A model generated the notes under the pieces. That model had not been told where the DNA came from. It did not search any database and worked only from the letters and a program-made list of their open reading frames with translations. Below, in pieces: positions 13,787 to 22,702 of a stretch of DNA of 22,855 nt. Position 1 is the stretch's first letter. Every line of letters starts with the position of its first letter. Source of the DNA: Promethearchaeota archaeon (GTDB lineage Archaea > Asgardarchaeota > Lokiarchaeia > Sigynarchaeales > SOKP01); the NCBI GenBank assembly GCA_014730295.1, contig WJIN01000441.1, positions 1 to 22,855 of the forward strand, given 5' to 3'. The translations under genes were made by a program, and so were the position numbers.

Positions 13787-15607
13787 ATGTTTATGGAAAA
13801 AATACAAAAGGGTTGGAAAGAATTAGAATCTGAAGTGATCGAGACGGGTCGTTGCGTCTATTGTGGTGCTTGTGGAGCATTCTGTATAAATATCAAATTT
13901 GATAAGGACAAAGAAAAACCGTATGATGATGGATCTTGTGAAGAGATGAACACTTGTAGAGAAGGGTATGGTGTGTGTTATAATCTCTGTCCAAAAACCG
14001 CTATTGAGCATTTTCCTATTGATTTACTAGATAAATGGGTATTCGGAAAGGAGCATGATAGGATTTTAGGACATTATTCGAAGATAGTTTCTGCGAAACT
14101 TACTGATAAAGCAAAGCAGAAGATCGAGGATAATGAAGCGGGTCCGCTTACTGGACTATTGGCATCTGCTATGGACGCGAAAAAGATTGATTGTGCGATT
14201 GTAAATGAGAATGATGAGAAATTTCGACCGATTCCATATATAGCCAAAGAGATTAGCGAATTAAAAAAATCAATCGGATATAAGCCGAGTCAAGCCCCCA
14301 CAGTCTCATTGGTCGGAGATGCTATAAATGAAGGATGTACGGATATAGCTGTGGTTGGAACACCATGTCAAATCCAAGGGTTAAGAAAAGTCCAAAATCA
14401 TCCTCGGTTCGATTTTGAGGCATATGATTTAGTCTCTCTGGCTATTGGAACATTTTGTTTTGGCACCTTTCATAACGCAGAGCTAAGTAAAATTCTCCAA
14501 AAATATCACATTAATCCCGAAGAGATTAGTAGAGTAGAAAAGGACGAAGATAACTTTAAGTTAATATTTTACAATACTACGGAAAAAATAGCGGTTCCCT
14601 TGAACGAGCTCTATGATGCATCTATTAGAAATGCGTGTTTTTCTTGTTCAGATTATACAGCTTCATTTGCCGATATTTCTGTCGGAAATATAGGAAGTGA
14701 TTCCGGATGGGATACACTTATTATAAGGACCGAAAAGGGCAGAGAAATTTTTGAATTAGCTGTTGAGCAAGGATATCTTGAAATAAAGGATCTTGATAAA
14801 GATAGGAAGGAAATCGTGTTAGATATTACAAGAAATAAAGTGGATGTCGTTGAAATTGAACAAATTGACAAACACTCGGATGAGATCAAAAGTTTTTGGG
14901 TAAGAAATCCTCGTATTGCAAAAGCTTACAGACCGGGGAATTTTATAGTATTATGGATCCCCGATGTAGATTTTCTGCCGATGTCAGTGTCTCAAGTCCA
15001 AGGCAATTTACTTGAAATTACAGTACAGAAAATTGGTGAAGGGACTGAAGCTCTCTTTGAAATGCAAGAAGGTGATCACATTGGTATCAGAGGACCATTC
15101 GGAAATGAATGGAACTATGAGGATGCCTCTAACATTCTTGTAGTTGGGGGCGGGATGGGGATTGCTGCGATCACTTCCGTTATCGAACCGCTAAAAGAGA
15201 ACAAGAAAAACGTGTTTGTTGCGATAGGAGCGAAAAATGAAACCTCTCTTATATTCGAAGAGCGACTAAAAGATCTAATCCCTAATACGTTATGTACAAC
15301 CGATGACGGCTCTGTTGGTCGGAAGTGTTATGTAACAGATCCGATTGTCGAAATAATTGAGGAAAAGAATATCGACCTAATCCTTACCTGTGGTCCCGAA
15401 GTAATGATGAAAAGGGTGTTAGAATTGGCCAATGAGAACAATGTTGATCTGCAGGCATCTCTTGAGCGAAAAATGAAATGTGGAGTTGGATTATGTGGTT
15501 CTTGCTGTGTGGGGAAAGATAATGATATTGCAGTATGTAAAGAAGGACCTATCTTTTCAAAAGATCAATTGACTCAATTCCCTCAATTTGGAAACTATGA
15601 AAAATAA
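13787..15607 (+). CDS. FrhB-type F420/flavin domain fused to an FNR (PyrK/AsrB-like) NAD(P)H domain
   Basis: A 606-residue flavo-iron-sulfur fusion, last gene of the kor operon; its start codon lies one base after the korC stop. ATG 13787 has GGAGG eight bases upstream. Residues 20-340 match the coenzyme F420 hydrogenase beta subunit family (FrhB): cluster cysteines C23/26/29/33 and C51/57/64/68, GTPCQIQGLRK (191-201), then NACFSCSDY (282-290). Residues about 345-606 match FNR-type reductases such as PyrK and the AsrB/hydrogenase gamma group: FLPMS flavin motif (396-400), GGGMGIAA nucleotide loop (454-461), CGPEVMM (535-541) and a [2Fe-2S] set C565/C570/C573/C584. Probable role: accept electrons from the oxidoreductase or ferredoxin and pass them to F420, NAD(P) or both. 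The direction and the use of F420 itself are inferred. Confidence 0.85.
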   Translation: MFMEKIQKGWKELESEVIETGRCVYCGACGAFCINIKFDKDKEKPYDDGSCEEMNTCREGYGVCYNLCPKTAIEHFPIDLLDKWVFGKEHDRILGHYSKIVSAKLTDKAKQKIEDNEAGPLTGLLASAMDAKKIDCAIVNENDEKFRPIPYIAKEISELKKSIGYKPSQAPTVSLVGDAINEGCTDIAVVGTPCQIQGLRKVQNHPRFDFEAYDLVSLAIGTFCFGTFHNAELSKILQKYHINPEEISRVEKDEDNFKLIFYNTTEKIAVPLNELYDASIRNACFSCSDYTASFADISVGNIGSDSGWDTLIIRTEKGREIFELAVEQGYLEIKDLDKDRKEIVLDITRNKVDVVEIEQIDKHSDEIKSFWVRNPRIAKAYRPGNFIVLWIPDVDFLPMSVSQVQGNLLEITVQKIGEGTEALFEMQEGDHIGIRGPFGNEWNYEDASNILVVGGGMGIAAITSVIEPLKENKKNVFVAIGAKNETSLIFEERLKDLIPNTLCTTDDGSVGRKCYVTDPIVEIIEEKNIDLILTCGPEVMMKRVLELANENNVDLQASLERKMKCGVGLCGSCCVGKDNDIAVCKEGPIFSKDQLTQFPQFGNYEK

Positions 15608-15626
15608 AATTCTTACATATTAATCT

Positions 15627-15655
15627 TAATTTTTTCTTTTTATTGATTTTTTAAC
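15627..15655 (+). terminator. T-rich terminator after the kor operon
   Basis: Three T-runs (six, five and six T) lie 20-45 bp past the stop at 15607, fitting archaeal T-run termination. The next gene has its own TATA box. Confidence 0.4.
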
Positions 15656-15738
15656 ATCTTCCTATTACTTATTTGATGATAAATCTCTTGAAATACAGAT
15701 CAAACAATAGAGATTTCATTCTGCTTCAAAAAAACATA

Positions 15739-15748
15739 ATTATAAAGA
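15739..15748 (+). promoter_or_regulatory. TATA box for the EamA transporter gene
   Basis: ATTATAAAGA lies about 28 bp before TTG 15773, the spacing expected between a TATA box and the transcription start, so the mRNA may be leaderless from that TTG. Confidence 0.4.
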
Positions 15749-15772
15749 TTGTGCATACTTTTTCAATTAAAG

Positions 15773-16768
15773 TTGTCCGATAAAAGATTACTTAAAGGAT
15801 TTTTGTTTGCATCTATTTCTATGTTATTGGTGAGCCTTCAACCAATAATCGCATTAGCGCGGGATTCAAGTATCGATGCGTATCTTTTTGCTTCAATTAC
15901 TTGCTTTTATCAATCTATATTTTTTCTCCCTGTAATGATTCTTCAGAGAAGAAAGTTAAAAACTCAAATACGTAATCCAAGACTGGGATCTTCTGGAGAT
16001 ATTGAATTTATATCGTTACTGGATGGATGGAAAAACAAAAAAACATTCTCTGTCATTCTATATCTTGGGATTAATTTTGCGATCACCCAAGTATTATTTT
16101 ATTATGCGTTTGATTTAGCGGGAGCGATAAATGGCTCACTCAGTCAAAAAACTACCGTCATTTTTGCATTAGCATTCGGTTATGTTATCAATCGTGAGAA
16201 AATAACGATTAAACAGGTAGCATTCTCTATTTTACTATTATTTGGCGTATTATTAGCGACCACCCAAGGAGAATTCAAACTATTGGAAATAAACTTAGGT
16301 GTCTTTTTAATGATAATCGTTGCGATGCTATGGATGTTAGCTCATAGTATTACTAAACCAATTTTAGATAGAAATGAAATAATATCTTCTCAGATTGTCT
16401 TCAGCCGAAATCTGGTTAATGCGATCATTCTAATATCAAGTTATCTTCTACTATTTCCTTTAGATAATTTATTAGTACTTCTCAATCCTACGAATCAATT
16501 CTTTTTCATACTAATGTCTCTCAACTATAGTATAGACCTCTTTTGTTGGTATTTAAGTCTAAAATATTTAGATGTATCTAAAGCCACTATAATTATTGCT
16601 CCAACCCCCATAGTCACCGCGATTATTTCCACTTTGCTATTTGGAGAAATCTTCTCCATATTTCATCTCTTCGGCATGATTATTATAATAATATCGATAG
16701 TTATAATCATGTGGGAAAGAGAGGAGAAAAAAGAGAAGATAAAAAGAAAAAGGATAAAAGTTGTATAA
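15773..16768 (+). CDS. EamA/DMT-superfamily transporter
   Basis: A 331-residue membrane protein of the drug/metabolite transporter superfamily: ten membrane helices in two EamA repeats, separated by a soluble loop after helix 2. Recognisable features are LKGFLFASISMLLVSLQPI in helix 1, FAITQVLFYYAFDLAGAINGS in the first repeat and the end of the second repeat, KATIIIAPTPIVTAIISTLLFGE. The C-terminus is a basic cytoplasmic tail. The substrate cannot be told. TTG 15773 is preferred because of the TATA spacing; a TTG at 15749 would add eight residues. No ATG occurs near the start. It converges on the AIM24 gene with a gap of 4 bp. Confidence 0.75.
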   Translation: MSDKRLLKGFLFASISMLLVSLQPIIALARDSSIDAYLFASITCFYQSIFFLPVMILQRRKLKTQIRNPRLGSSGDIEFISLLDGWKNKKTFSVILYLGINFAITQVLFYYAFDLAGAINGSLSQKTTVIFALAFGYVINREKITIKQVAFSILLLFGVLLATTQGEFKLLEINLGVFLMIIVAMLWMLAHSITKPILDRNEIISSQIVFSRNLVNAIILISSYLLLFPLDNLLVLLNPTNQFFFILMSLNYSIDLFCWYLSLKYLDVSKATIIIAPTPIVTAIISTLLFGEIFSIFHLFGMIIIIISIVIIMWEREEKKEKIKRKRIKVV

Positions 16769-16772
16769 TCGA

Positions 16773-17486
16773 TTAGCTACTACTGCTACTAGGTTTTGGC
16801 ATAAAATTATATAACCATAAAGCAAATTCTCGTGGATTTCTCGATTGCATAATAATTCGGCCAGGTCCGGTTAGCTGAGCGACTAATCCTTCTCCAGAGA
16901 GAAATGTAGATTTCAAACCACCTACCTTCTTTATATCAAAAGAAACACTACTTTCCATAGCAACTAAATGTCCATTGTCGCAATTAAAGATTTGTCCATC
17001 TCCTAATGTAATTTCGTGGAAAGCACCCATCGCACCTATGAAGAGATCCCCTGGAGCAGCTAAAGCGTCAACTTGTAGAAAAAATGCTCGCTCTCCACCG
17101 AAAAAAGAACGCTTTAATCCTAAAAAGTTTGTCTGAGTGTCAAAATGCATGGAACTTGCCACAAAACATCCACTAAAAAGAACCCAACTTTCGTTTTTCT
17201 CTAAGGGAATATGCATAACATCTCCTGGAAATGCGGGAGCTAATCCCAAATATCCATCATCATGAGCATCGAATGTGTTCATAAAAAATGTTTCGCCTGC
17301 TAACGCACGTTTTAAAGATTTAAAAAATCCCTTGGAAGCTTTTTTTGTGGATATTTCCAATGTGGGATCAAAATAGATCATTGTCCCACCTTCACACTGG
17401 ATTTGTTGTCCCTTTTTTAAATTTATTCTTATATAGGAAAAAGTAGGTCGTTCTAAAACGTCAAATTCATATTCTACTCCTTGCAT
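16773..17486 (-). CDS. AIM24/TIGR00266-family protein
   Basis: A 237-residue soluble beta-rich protein of the AIM24 family, named after a yeast mitochondrial protein. The family hallmarks are GGTMIYFDPTLEIST near the N-terminus, Phe/Gly-rich repeats (GGERAFFLQVDALAAPGDLFIGAMG), VAMESSVSFD and SGEGLVAQLTGPGRIIMQSRNP near the C-terminus. It ends in a short poly-Ser tail. The family has a double-stranded beta-helix-like core and no known enzyme activity in prokaryotes. It is transcribed alone, convergent with the transporter gene and about 108 bp downstream of the ABC ATPase gene on the same strand. Confidence 0.85.
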   Translation of the reverse strand: MQGVEYEFDVLERPTFSYIRINLKKGQQIQCEGGTMIYFDPTLEISTKKASKGFFKSLKRALAGETFFMNTFDAHDDGYLGLAPAFPGDVMHIPLEKNESWVLFSGCFVASSMHFDTQTNFLGLKRSFFGGERAFFLQVDALAAPGDLFIGAMGAFHEITLGDGQIFNCDNGHLVAMESSVSFDIKKVGGLKSTFLSGEGLVAQLTGPGRIIMQSRNPREFALWLYNFMPKPSSSSS

Positions 17487-17593
17487 GTTTCATCATATTA
17501 TTTTAGTATGAGTAAATGATAATCATGAGTGTTATTAACCTTTGCTCTATATTAATTGTATTTTTAGATTAAACTATTTCTAAAAGATCTAAA

Positions 17594-18376
17594 TCATTTT
17601 TTTATATTGTTATCTCTCCAAAAGAGCAAATCTTTAAACTTAGAACTTCCAAAAATTTTGAGATATGCCTCCTCTAAATCATTGGAATCTTTTAAAGCAA
17701 TTATTTCTTGAGTAGTACCTTCTAATTTTAATACTCCTTCTTTTATTATCCCAATACGATTACATAGTTCTTCTGCGACATCCAACAAATGCGTACAAAT
17801 GAAAATTGTTTTATTTGCTTTTTTTGATAAAAGACTGATAAGATCCTTGACCATTTTCGAGCCTACTGGGTCTAAATTAGATGTTGGTTCATCCAAAAAG
17901 ATAATTTCGGGGTCATGAAAAATTGCTGCGCAAAGGCATAATCTCTGTTTCATTCCTCTAGAGTATTCTTCAATAAGATCGTTTTTTCTTTCATATAATT
18001 GAAATAGCTTTAATAAGTCTTCCGATCTGCTCATGATTAGCTCTTTCGGTAAATAATATAATTCACCTACAAACTCCAAGTATTCTACTGCGGTTAATTT
18101 ATCATAAAGGGCAGGTGACTCTGGAAGATATCCCGTATTTGTCTTTACTTCATTGGATTGGGTGGCTAAATCAAAACCAAGAACTGTACCCTCCCCCGAC
18201 GTCGGTTTAATTATACAGTTCAATACTCTTACGGTTGTTGTCTTTCCAGCACCATTTGGTCCCAATAACCCATATGTTTCTCCAGTTTTTATATTTAAAC
18301 TTAGATTGTTAACCGCAATGATCTCTCCATATTTCTTTTTAAGATCCTTAGTAACAATCGCAAGATTATCTTTCAT
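17594..18376 (-). CDS. ABC transporter ATP-binding protein
   Basis: A 260-residue ABC-2-type nucleotide-binding subunit. Walker A GPNGAGKT (39-46), a Q-loop region GYLPESPALY (82-91) without the usual Gln, signature YSRGMKQR (138-145), Walker B IIFLDEPTSNLD (158-169) and switch His 196 (CTHL). It resembles CcmA/NatA-type ATPases that power export through a separate membrane subunit. ATG 18376 is preferred: a TATA-like AAAATATATATTA lies about 25-35 bp upstream, suggesting a leaderless transcript; an in-frame GTG nine bases earlier is the alternative. The large membrane protein divergently transcribed at 18524 is the likely partner. Confidence 0.9.
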   Translation of the reverse strand: MKDNLAIVTKDLKKKYGEIIAVNNLSLNIKTGETYGLLGPNGAGKTTTVRVLNCIIKPTSGEGTVLGFDLATQSNEVKTNTGYLPESPALYDKLTAVEYLEFVGELYYLPKELIMSRSEDLLKLFQLYERKNDLIEEYSRGMKQRLCLCAAIFHDPEIIFLDEPTSNLDPVGSKMVKDLISLLSKKANKTIFICTHLLDVAEELCNRIGIIKEGVLKLEGTTQEIIALKDSNDLEEAYLKIFGSSKFKDLLFWRDNNIKK

Positions 18377-18523
18377 TTTGTTCACACTAAATTCTTATAG
18401 TAATATATATTTTCCCTTAGAATTTATAAAAACATCCAAACATAATTATATTAACATATTTAAATACATATAATTCAATATTTTCTAGATTAATTTTTAA
18501 TCCAAATTCCTTACACTCTTATA

Positions 18524-20185
18524 ATGTTGGGCAAAAAGAATATTAAAATTTGGTGGGCAATTAGCAAGAAAGAATTCAGAATTTTTACATATGGAATCAG
18601 AAAAAGAAGGAAAACAGTTTTAATTTTCATTAGTTTGGTTCTTTTTTTTTGGGGATTTTATTTTGGACCAAATATTATAACCTCAGTATTTCCTGAAATA
18701 TTCCATATTTATGCTTATGAATACAGAGCACGATATAGCGATTTTCTGGGATTTTTGTTTACGATTTGTTTTTTAATCAATCTCTTGGTTCCGATTTATG
18801 ATTCATATAGAAAATCTGAAGTGGATTTAAAAGAATTGTGTCTTTCTGCTCCAATAAGATTAAACGATATTTTCTTTGCTGATTTTTTATGGCGGATTCC
18901 TTTCTATATTTTAGTAGTTCTCATATTGGGGCCACTAATAGCGGGTACAATCAATTTGATAAAAATTCTTACTCTAGCCGAAATATTTTTACTGTATTCT
19001 TGTCTTTTAGGTAATTTTATTTTCAGTCTTTTGATTGGTTCAATTTTAATGGTTTATTTAGAAAGGAGAATACTAAATAGCGAAAAGATCAAAAAGAACA
19101 GCGCTTATGTTATCTTCCTCATAACTTTTTTAATCATTGGATTTGTCTATCTACTTCAATTTCTTATTTTCTATTTGCAACAAATCCCTGAACTAAATTT
19201 TATTCTCATCATTTTCCCTTCATTTTGGTATTCGAATATTGTATCGTACATGATTGATCCCCAGTTACTAATTTTAACCGATTTTAACCTCCTTCTTTCA
19301 ATCTTAGCATCTATCTTTATTCCTTTCATAATCTTAATATTATATTATAAAAAATTGGATAAAATCGTTGAAATGGATAAATTCAATGCCAAATCTGACT
19401 TTAGGAAAAAATCAGTCTTTTTTTCTATTATAGAGATCCTCTCGATAAGAAAATGGAAATCCTTAATATTAACTCAAATGAAGGAATTCGTAAGAGATAA
19501 GGAAAATTTAGTAAAATTAATATTTTCAACTGCGACGATATTTATTTCTGGAGTTGTGTTATTTCTCTCTTATGATCAGATAAAAAGCGTGGATATTTTT
19601 CAAGAAGCCGGTTTGAGCGATATAGACATAATTGATTTGAAGATTTTAGCAATCCCTTTATTATCTTGGTTAGGATCATTTCTTATTGCAGTCTTAAATG
19701 CGGTATATTCTTTCCTAAAATCAAAAGATTTGATATTATATTACAGAAAATCTCCCAGAGGGGTTAAAGCATTAATTTTTTCTTACTTTTTTTCCCAAAT
19801 CCAATTAATTTTCCTGATAGATTTAGTTGTGACTTTTTCAATCTCATTATTATATATGTTCGATATACTTCAGATTATCTATTTCTTCACAATGTTTTTC
19901 TTCTACGGTGTAATGTCAGTAGGATTAGAGATCGGTTTTCAGTGCCTCAATCCTTTATTTAAATATAAAACAAAAATCGTACTTATAAATATATATTATA
20001 TCCTTTTCATTCAGATACTCTCATTCTTTATAATATTGATGATTTTAATTCCACTTATCCCTAATGAAAGCGCCCATTTTGAAGTCTTAAACCAGATATT
20101 TCTATTACATCTGATACTAATGTATTGTACTTTTATGCCAATATTTTTATTTTTGGGATATAGAAAACTTAAAAAAATCGAATAA
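18524..20185 (+). CDS. ABC-2-type membrane permease, partner of the adjacent ATPase
   Basis: A 553-residue polytopic protein with about twelve hydrophobic helices in two halves: a basic N-terminus (KKEFRIFTYGIRKRRKT), helices from about 30-290, a soluble middle with VLTQMKEFVRDKENL-like sequence (about 315-330) that recalls the amphipathic entry helix of a second half, then helices to the end. This looks like two ABC-2 permease halves in one chain. No clear family match beyond that. It starts 148 bp from the divergent ATPase gene, and together they would form an exporter of unknown substrate. ATG 18524 follows an AT-rich promoter region without a ribosome binding site. Confidence 0.7.
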   Translation: MLGKKNIKIWWAISKKEFRIFTYGIRKRRKTVLIFISLVLFFWGFYFGPNIITSVFPEIFHIYAYEYRARYSDFLGFLFTICFLINLLVPIYDSYRKSEVDLKELCLSAPIRLNDIFFADFLWRIPFYILVVLILGPLIAGTINLIKILTLAEIFLLYSCLLGNFIFSLLIGSILMVYLERRILNSEKIKKNSAYVIFLITFLIIGFVYLLQFLIFYLQQIPELNFILIIFPSFWYSNIVSYMIDPQLLILTDFNLLLSILASIFIPFIILILYYKKLDKIVEMDKFNAKSDFRKKSVFFSIIEILSIRKWKSLILTQMKEFVRDKENLVKLIFSTATIFISGVVLFLSYDQIKSVDIFQEAGLSDIDIIDLKILAIPLLSWLGSFLIAVLNAVYSFLKSKDLILYYRKSPRGVKALIFSYFFSQIQLIFLIDLVVTFSISLLYMFDILQIIYFFTMFFFYGVMSVGLEIGFQCLNPLFKYKTKIVLINIYYILFIQILSFFIILMILIPLIPNESAHFEVLNQIFLLHLILMYCTFMPIFLFLGYRKLKKIE

Positions 20186-20239
20186 AAGTTATTTTTAGCT
20201 ATCTTCGATAAAAGAGAAATAAATTAAGTAGCCCTAGTA

Positions 20240-20503
20240 TTATGCTTTTTTTATTTGAGTATATAAAAATCTGATTGAAATAATTAAGATAGATGGAATA
20301 ATAATATATAAGAGATTTATAGGATTAGAAAAAAGATCGATCAATACTCTTAAACCAACTTGGGTTGGATTAATAATAAACAAATATACCAAAACAAAGA
20401 TATATACTGAGATTAGGAAAATTAGGGCAAAGAAATCCGCTTTTAGATTATAAGCAAGGAAGAGTAGAATAAATAGAAAAGCCATCGCATATAATATCTG
20501 CAT
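20240..20503 (-). CDS. Small membrane protein of unknown function
   Basis: An 87-residue hydrophobic protein with about three membrane helices (residues 3-20, 25-46 and 63-80) and a basic C-terminus (YTQIKKA). No family is recognised. It lies 51 bp downstream of the large surface-protein gene on the same strand and might be cotranscribed with it. ATG 20503 or an in-frame ATG at 20482 could start it. Support is only the open frame and its consistent membrane pattern. Confidence 0.45.
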   Translation of the reverse strand: MQILYAMAFLFILLFLAYNLKADFFALIFLISVYIFVLVYLFIINPTQVGLRVLIDLFSNPINLLYIIIPSILIISIRFLYTQIKKA

Positions 20504-20554
20504 TTGTTTGAAATTGTCTGTTAGTTTGATATGAAAATAAAAAAAAAATAGAAA

Positions 20555-22426
20555 TTAGGATTTGGAATAAATTACTTTGTTCTTTCTTAACACATAAATA
20601 AGCCCAAGAATGCTTGAAAGCGAAATTCCAATAAGCAAAATGAGTTCATATCCTGGAATTCCCCCTCCTCCTCCGCCAGAGCTTTGTATGGAAATCACCG
20701 TATCAGTACCGTAGTTCATAGATGCATGGTCAAGAACTCCATTCTCGTCCCATTCTATATCCAACTTTACATCGGGTAATGGATCTGGCATATTCATTGT
20801 CATATCCGTAAATGTAATCTTCGATTTATCATAGGTTTTTCCCATAAATAAAAGCATAGAATATTGTGCTTGAAATGCTAAAGCTTTCATAGGAGCGATG
20901 TATACCGTTTCGAGATCCTCGGGATCGAATATATATATTCCAGTGCCCCCCCCAATCCATGGAGATTCTTGGAATTGACCAAGGCCAGGATCTATCGAAA
21001 AGGTGAAATTGATCCATATAGTATTAATTCCAAAGGGACCGGGTACAGAGGTCACATTATTTATATCAAAACGTATCTTTATCCCTGCGGCCAATGCTGC
21101 AAGTTCCGATTCTTGACCCGTGAAGGCGCTTTCATACATATTTTCAAACAATATCCAGAATTCATCGATTAGTTCATTTATTGATAATTCATACCAAGGT
21201 TTTGGAGCAGTGGTGAAGTTATAGATAGAAAGATTATATAACTCGGGTAGGCTACTATTCATTTCTAAAACCATCGCCATCGTCATATTTTTCATTAATT
21301 CTTCAGCAGTTATCGATGGGTTGGAGGGAAATGCTTGATATATACTCTCATTAATCCCCATTTTCATAATGTCTATAAGCATAGAAATATTAGTATCCAT
21401 TGGAATCATTCCAGATTGATTAAAATTATATAAGATCTCTTCAACAAGGGTTGATAGATTTAACATGTCCCAATCTTCTGGAATAATTACTGTATCATTA
21501 TTTGCCATCATCAAAGTATAATTTAGAAGTTCAGTCATATCACATTCTATAAGATCTATGGTTAGATTCAAATCAGTTTCGGCATTTAGGGAATAATTGA
21601 GCTGCCACCCGGCCATATATATCATTTTGCTCATATTAAACTCAAAAAAAATGTCGTTAAAAACCTCTCTTTCATCACTTTCAAAAGGGGCCGTAAAGTT
21701 TGCCATGTAAGCAACGAAATCAATAAAATTCATATCCAATCCGGGAAACATACCTGCCAAAAAGCTTGATGTGTTTAAACTTTGCCAGCCTCCAGGGATC
21801 ATAAAAGTATCACCTGTTGCATCCTTTAGTAGATTATTCATAAAATTATCCATCTGCCATCCTAATAATTCTTCGAAGGTCAATATACTCCAATTTAATG
21901 GTAACATTCTGCCCAATTCAGATTCTGCCGCTGTTTTATTTACAATTTCATTTATTACATCAATTAATGTGTAATCAGTTGCATTAAAACCTTCAATGAT
22001 TTCATCGGCAAAGGTGGTCAAATTCATCGACATCCAGTCTTCTTCTATTCCTAATCCATAGGTACTATTGATATATTCAATTAAAGAAAGGATACTTTCT
22101 TCGGTTATTTCAGTAGCATTCATAGTTTCCCAGTTTTCAGGTAAAAATGGAGATGTAAAATTAAGAAGGATTTCCATCATAAAATCCGAGAAATTTAGGT
22201 CTCCTAATGAACCTAATTCACTCTTGAAATCATCCTTTACTCCTTCCATCTCATTAATAAGTTTATCTAAGGTGGGTTTATTCATTTTGATTTCGAATTC
22301 ATATCTATCTCCTTTTGATACCCCAACATATCCTGGAACGGTTTGAGCGGTTGAAAATCCTTGTAATGAGGTCATTGAAAGCATTAAACTTATTATGGTT
22401 AAGATTATTAAAATGTGCTTTTTCAT
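20555..22426 (-). CDS. Repeat-containing glycosylated surface protein with C-terminal anchor
   Basis: A 623-residue exported protein: a signal peptide (about 1-28, ending in FSTAQT), a long acidic extracellular region with more than twenty N-glycosylation sequons, a Ser-Gly spacer (SSGGGGGGIPGYE, 582-594), one membrane helix (about 593-613) and a basic end (RKNK). The region 90-330 holds five degenerate copies of a motif 'P-x-x-W-x-x-[LM]-[NT]-x-[ST]': LPENWETMNATE (95), IEEDWMSMNLTT (127), LPLNWSILTFEE (175), IPGGWQSLNTSS (210) and IPEDWDMLNLST (315). Spacing is irregular at 32-105 residues. The IPGY-helix-basic end resembles the sorting tails of archaeal surface proteins handled by archaeosortases, though no sorting enzyme is here. 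No enzyme domain is recognised; a role in the cell surface layer is inferred. Confidence 0.75.
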   Translation of the reverse strand: MKKHILIILTIISLMLSMTSLQGFSTAQTVPGYVGVSKGDRYEFEIKMNKPTLDKLINEMEGVKDDFKSELGSLGDLNFSDFMMEILLNFTSPFLPENWETMNATEITEESILSLIEYINSTYGLGIEEDWMSMNLTTFADEIIEGFNATDYTLIDVINEIVNKTAAESELGRMLPLNWSILTFEELLGWQMDNFMNNLLKDATGDTFMIPGGWQSLNTSSFLAGMFPGLDMNFIDFVAYMANFTAPFESDEREVFNDIFFEFNMSKMIYMAGWQLNYSLNAETDLNLTIDLIECDMTELLNYTLMMANNDTVIIPEDWDMLNLSTLVEEILYNFNQSGMIPMDTNISMLIDIMKMGINESIYQAFPSNPSITAEELMKNMTMAMVLEMNSSLPELYNLSIYNFTTAPKPWYELSINELIDEFWILFENMYESAFTGQESELAALAAGIKIRFDINNVTSVPGPFGINTIWINFTFSIDPGLGQFQESPWIGGGTGIYIFDPEDLETVYIAPMKALAFQAQYSMLLFMGKTYDKSKITFTDMTMNMPDPLPDVKLDIEWDENGVLDHASMNYGTDTVISIQSSGGGGGGIPGYELILLIGISLSSILGLIYVLRKNKVIYSKS

Positions 22427-22468
22427 ATTTTATCATTAGATTTATTTTACTAAAATGTAAAACCTTAA

Positions 22469-22485
22469 GAAGACAATATGTCTTC
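22469..22485. promoter_or_regulatory. Palindromic operator-like site in the surface-protein promoter
   Basis: GAAGACA and TGTCTTC form a perfect 7-bp inverted repeat around ATA. On the minus strand it lies just after a TATA-like box (ATTTAAATAT, 22489-22498) and before the expected transcription start, about 45 bp from ATG 22426. This is where archaeal repressors commonly bind. Confidence 0.5.
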
Positions 22486-22488
22486 CCC

Positions 22489-22498
22489 ATATTTAAAT
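22489..22498 (-). promoter_or_regulatory. TATA box for the surface-protein gene
   Basis: ATTTAAATAT on the minus strand, about 65 bp before ATG 22426, which would give a leader of about 40 nt starting at the edge of the palindrome. Confidence 0.4.
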
Positions 22499-22702
22499 CT
22501 TGTAGAATATCGTGCACTAAATTTATAAATTCTCGCACTAATACTTTTATTCCTTAAAATAAAATATTTAATTATATCTCCAGGTAAAGGAATGCAATTT
22601 AAACCCGTTCCACATAAACAAGAATATAACAATAGAGTATCTAAATCAAATTTTTTCTGTGAAAGCTGTGGCAATCGCAAGACTAGAAAGAAACTTCTTA
22701 CT

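Noticed and set aside
17594..18376. Atypical ABC signature YSRGMKQR
   Set aside because: ABC-2/CcmA-type ATPases often vary from LSGGQ at this site, so this is not a sign of lost activity.
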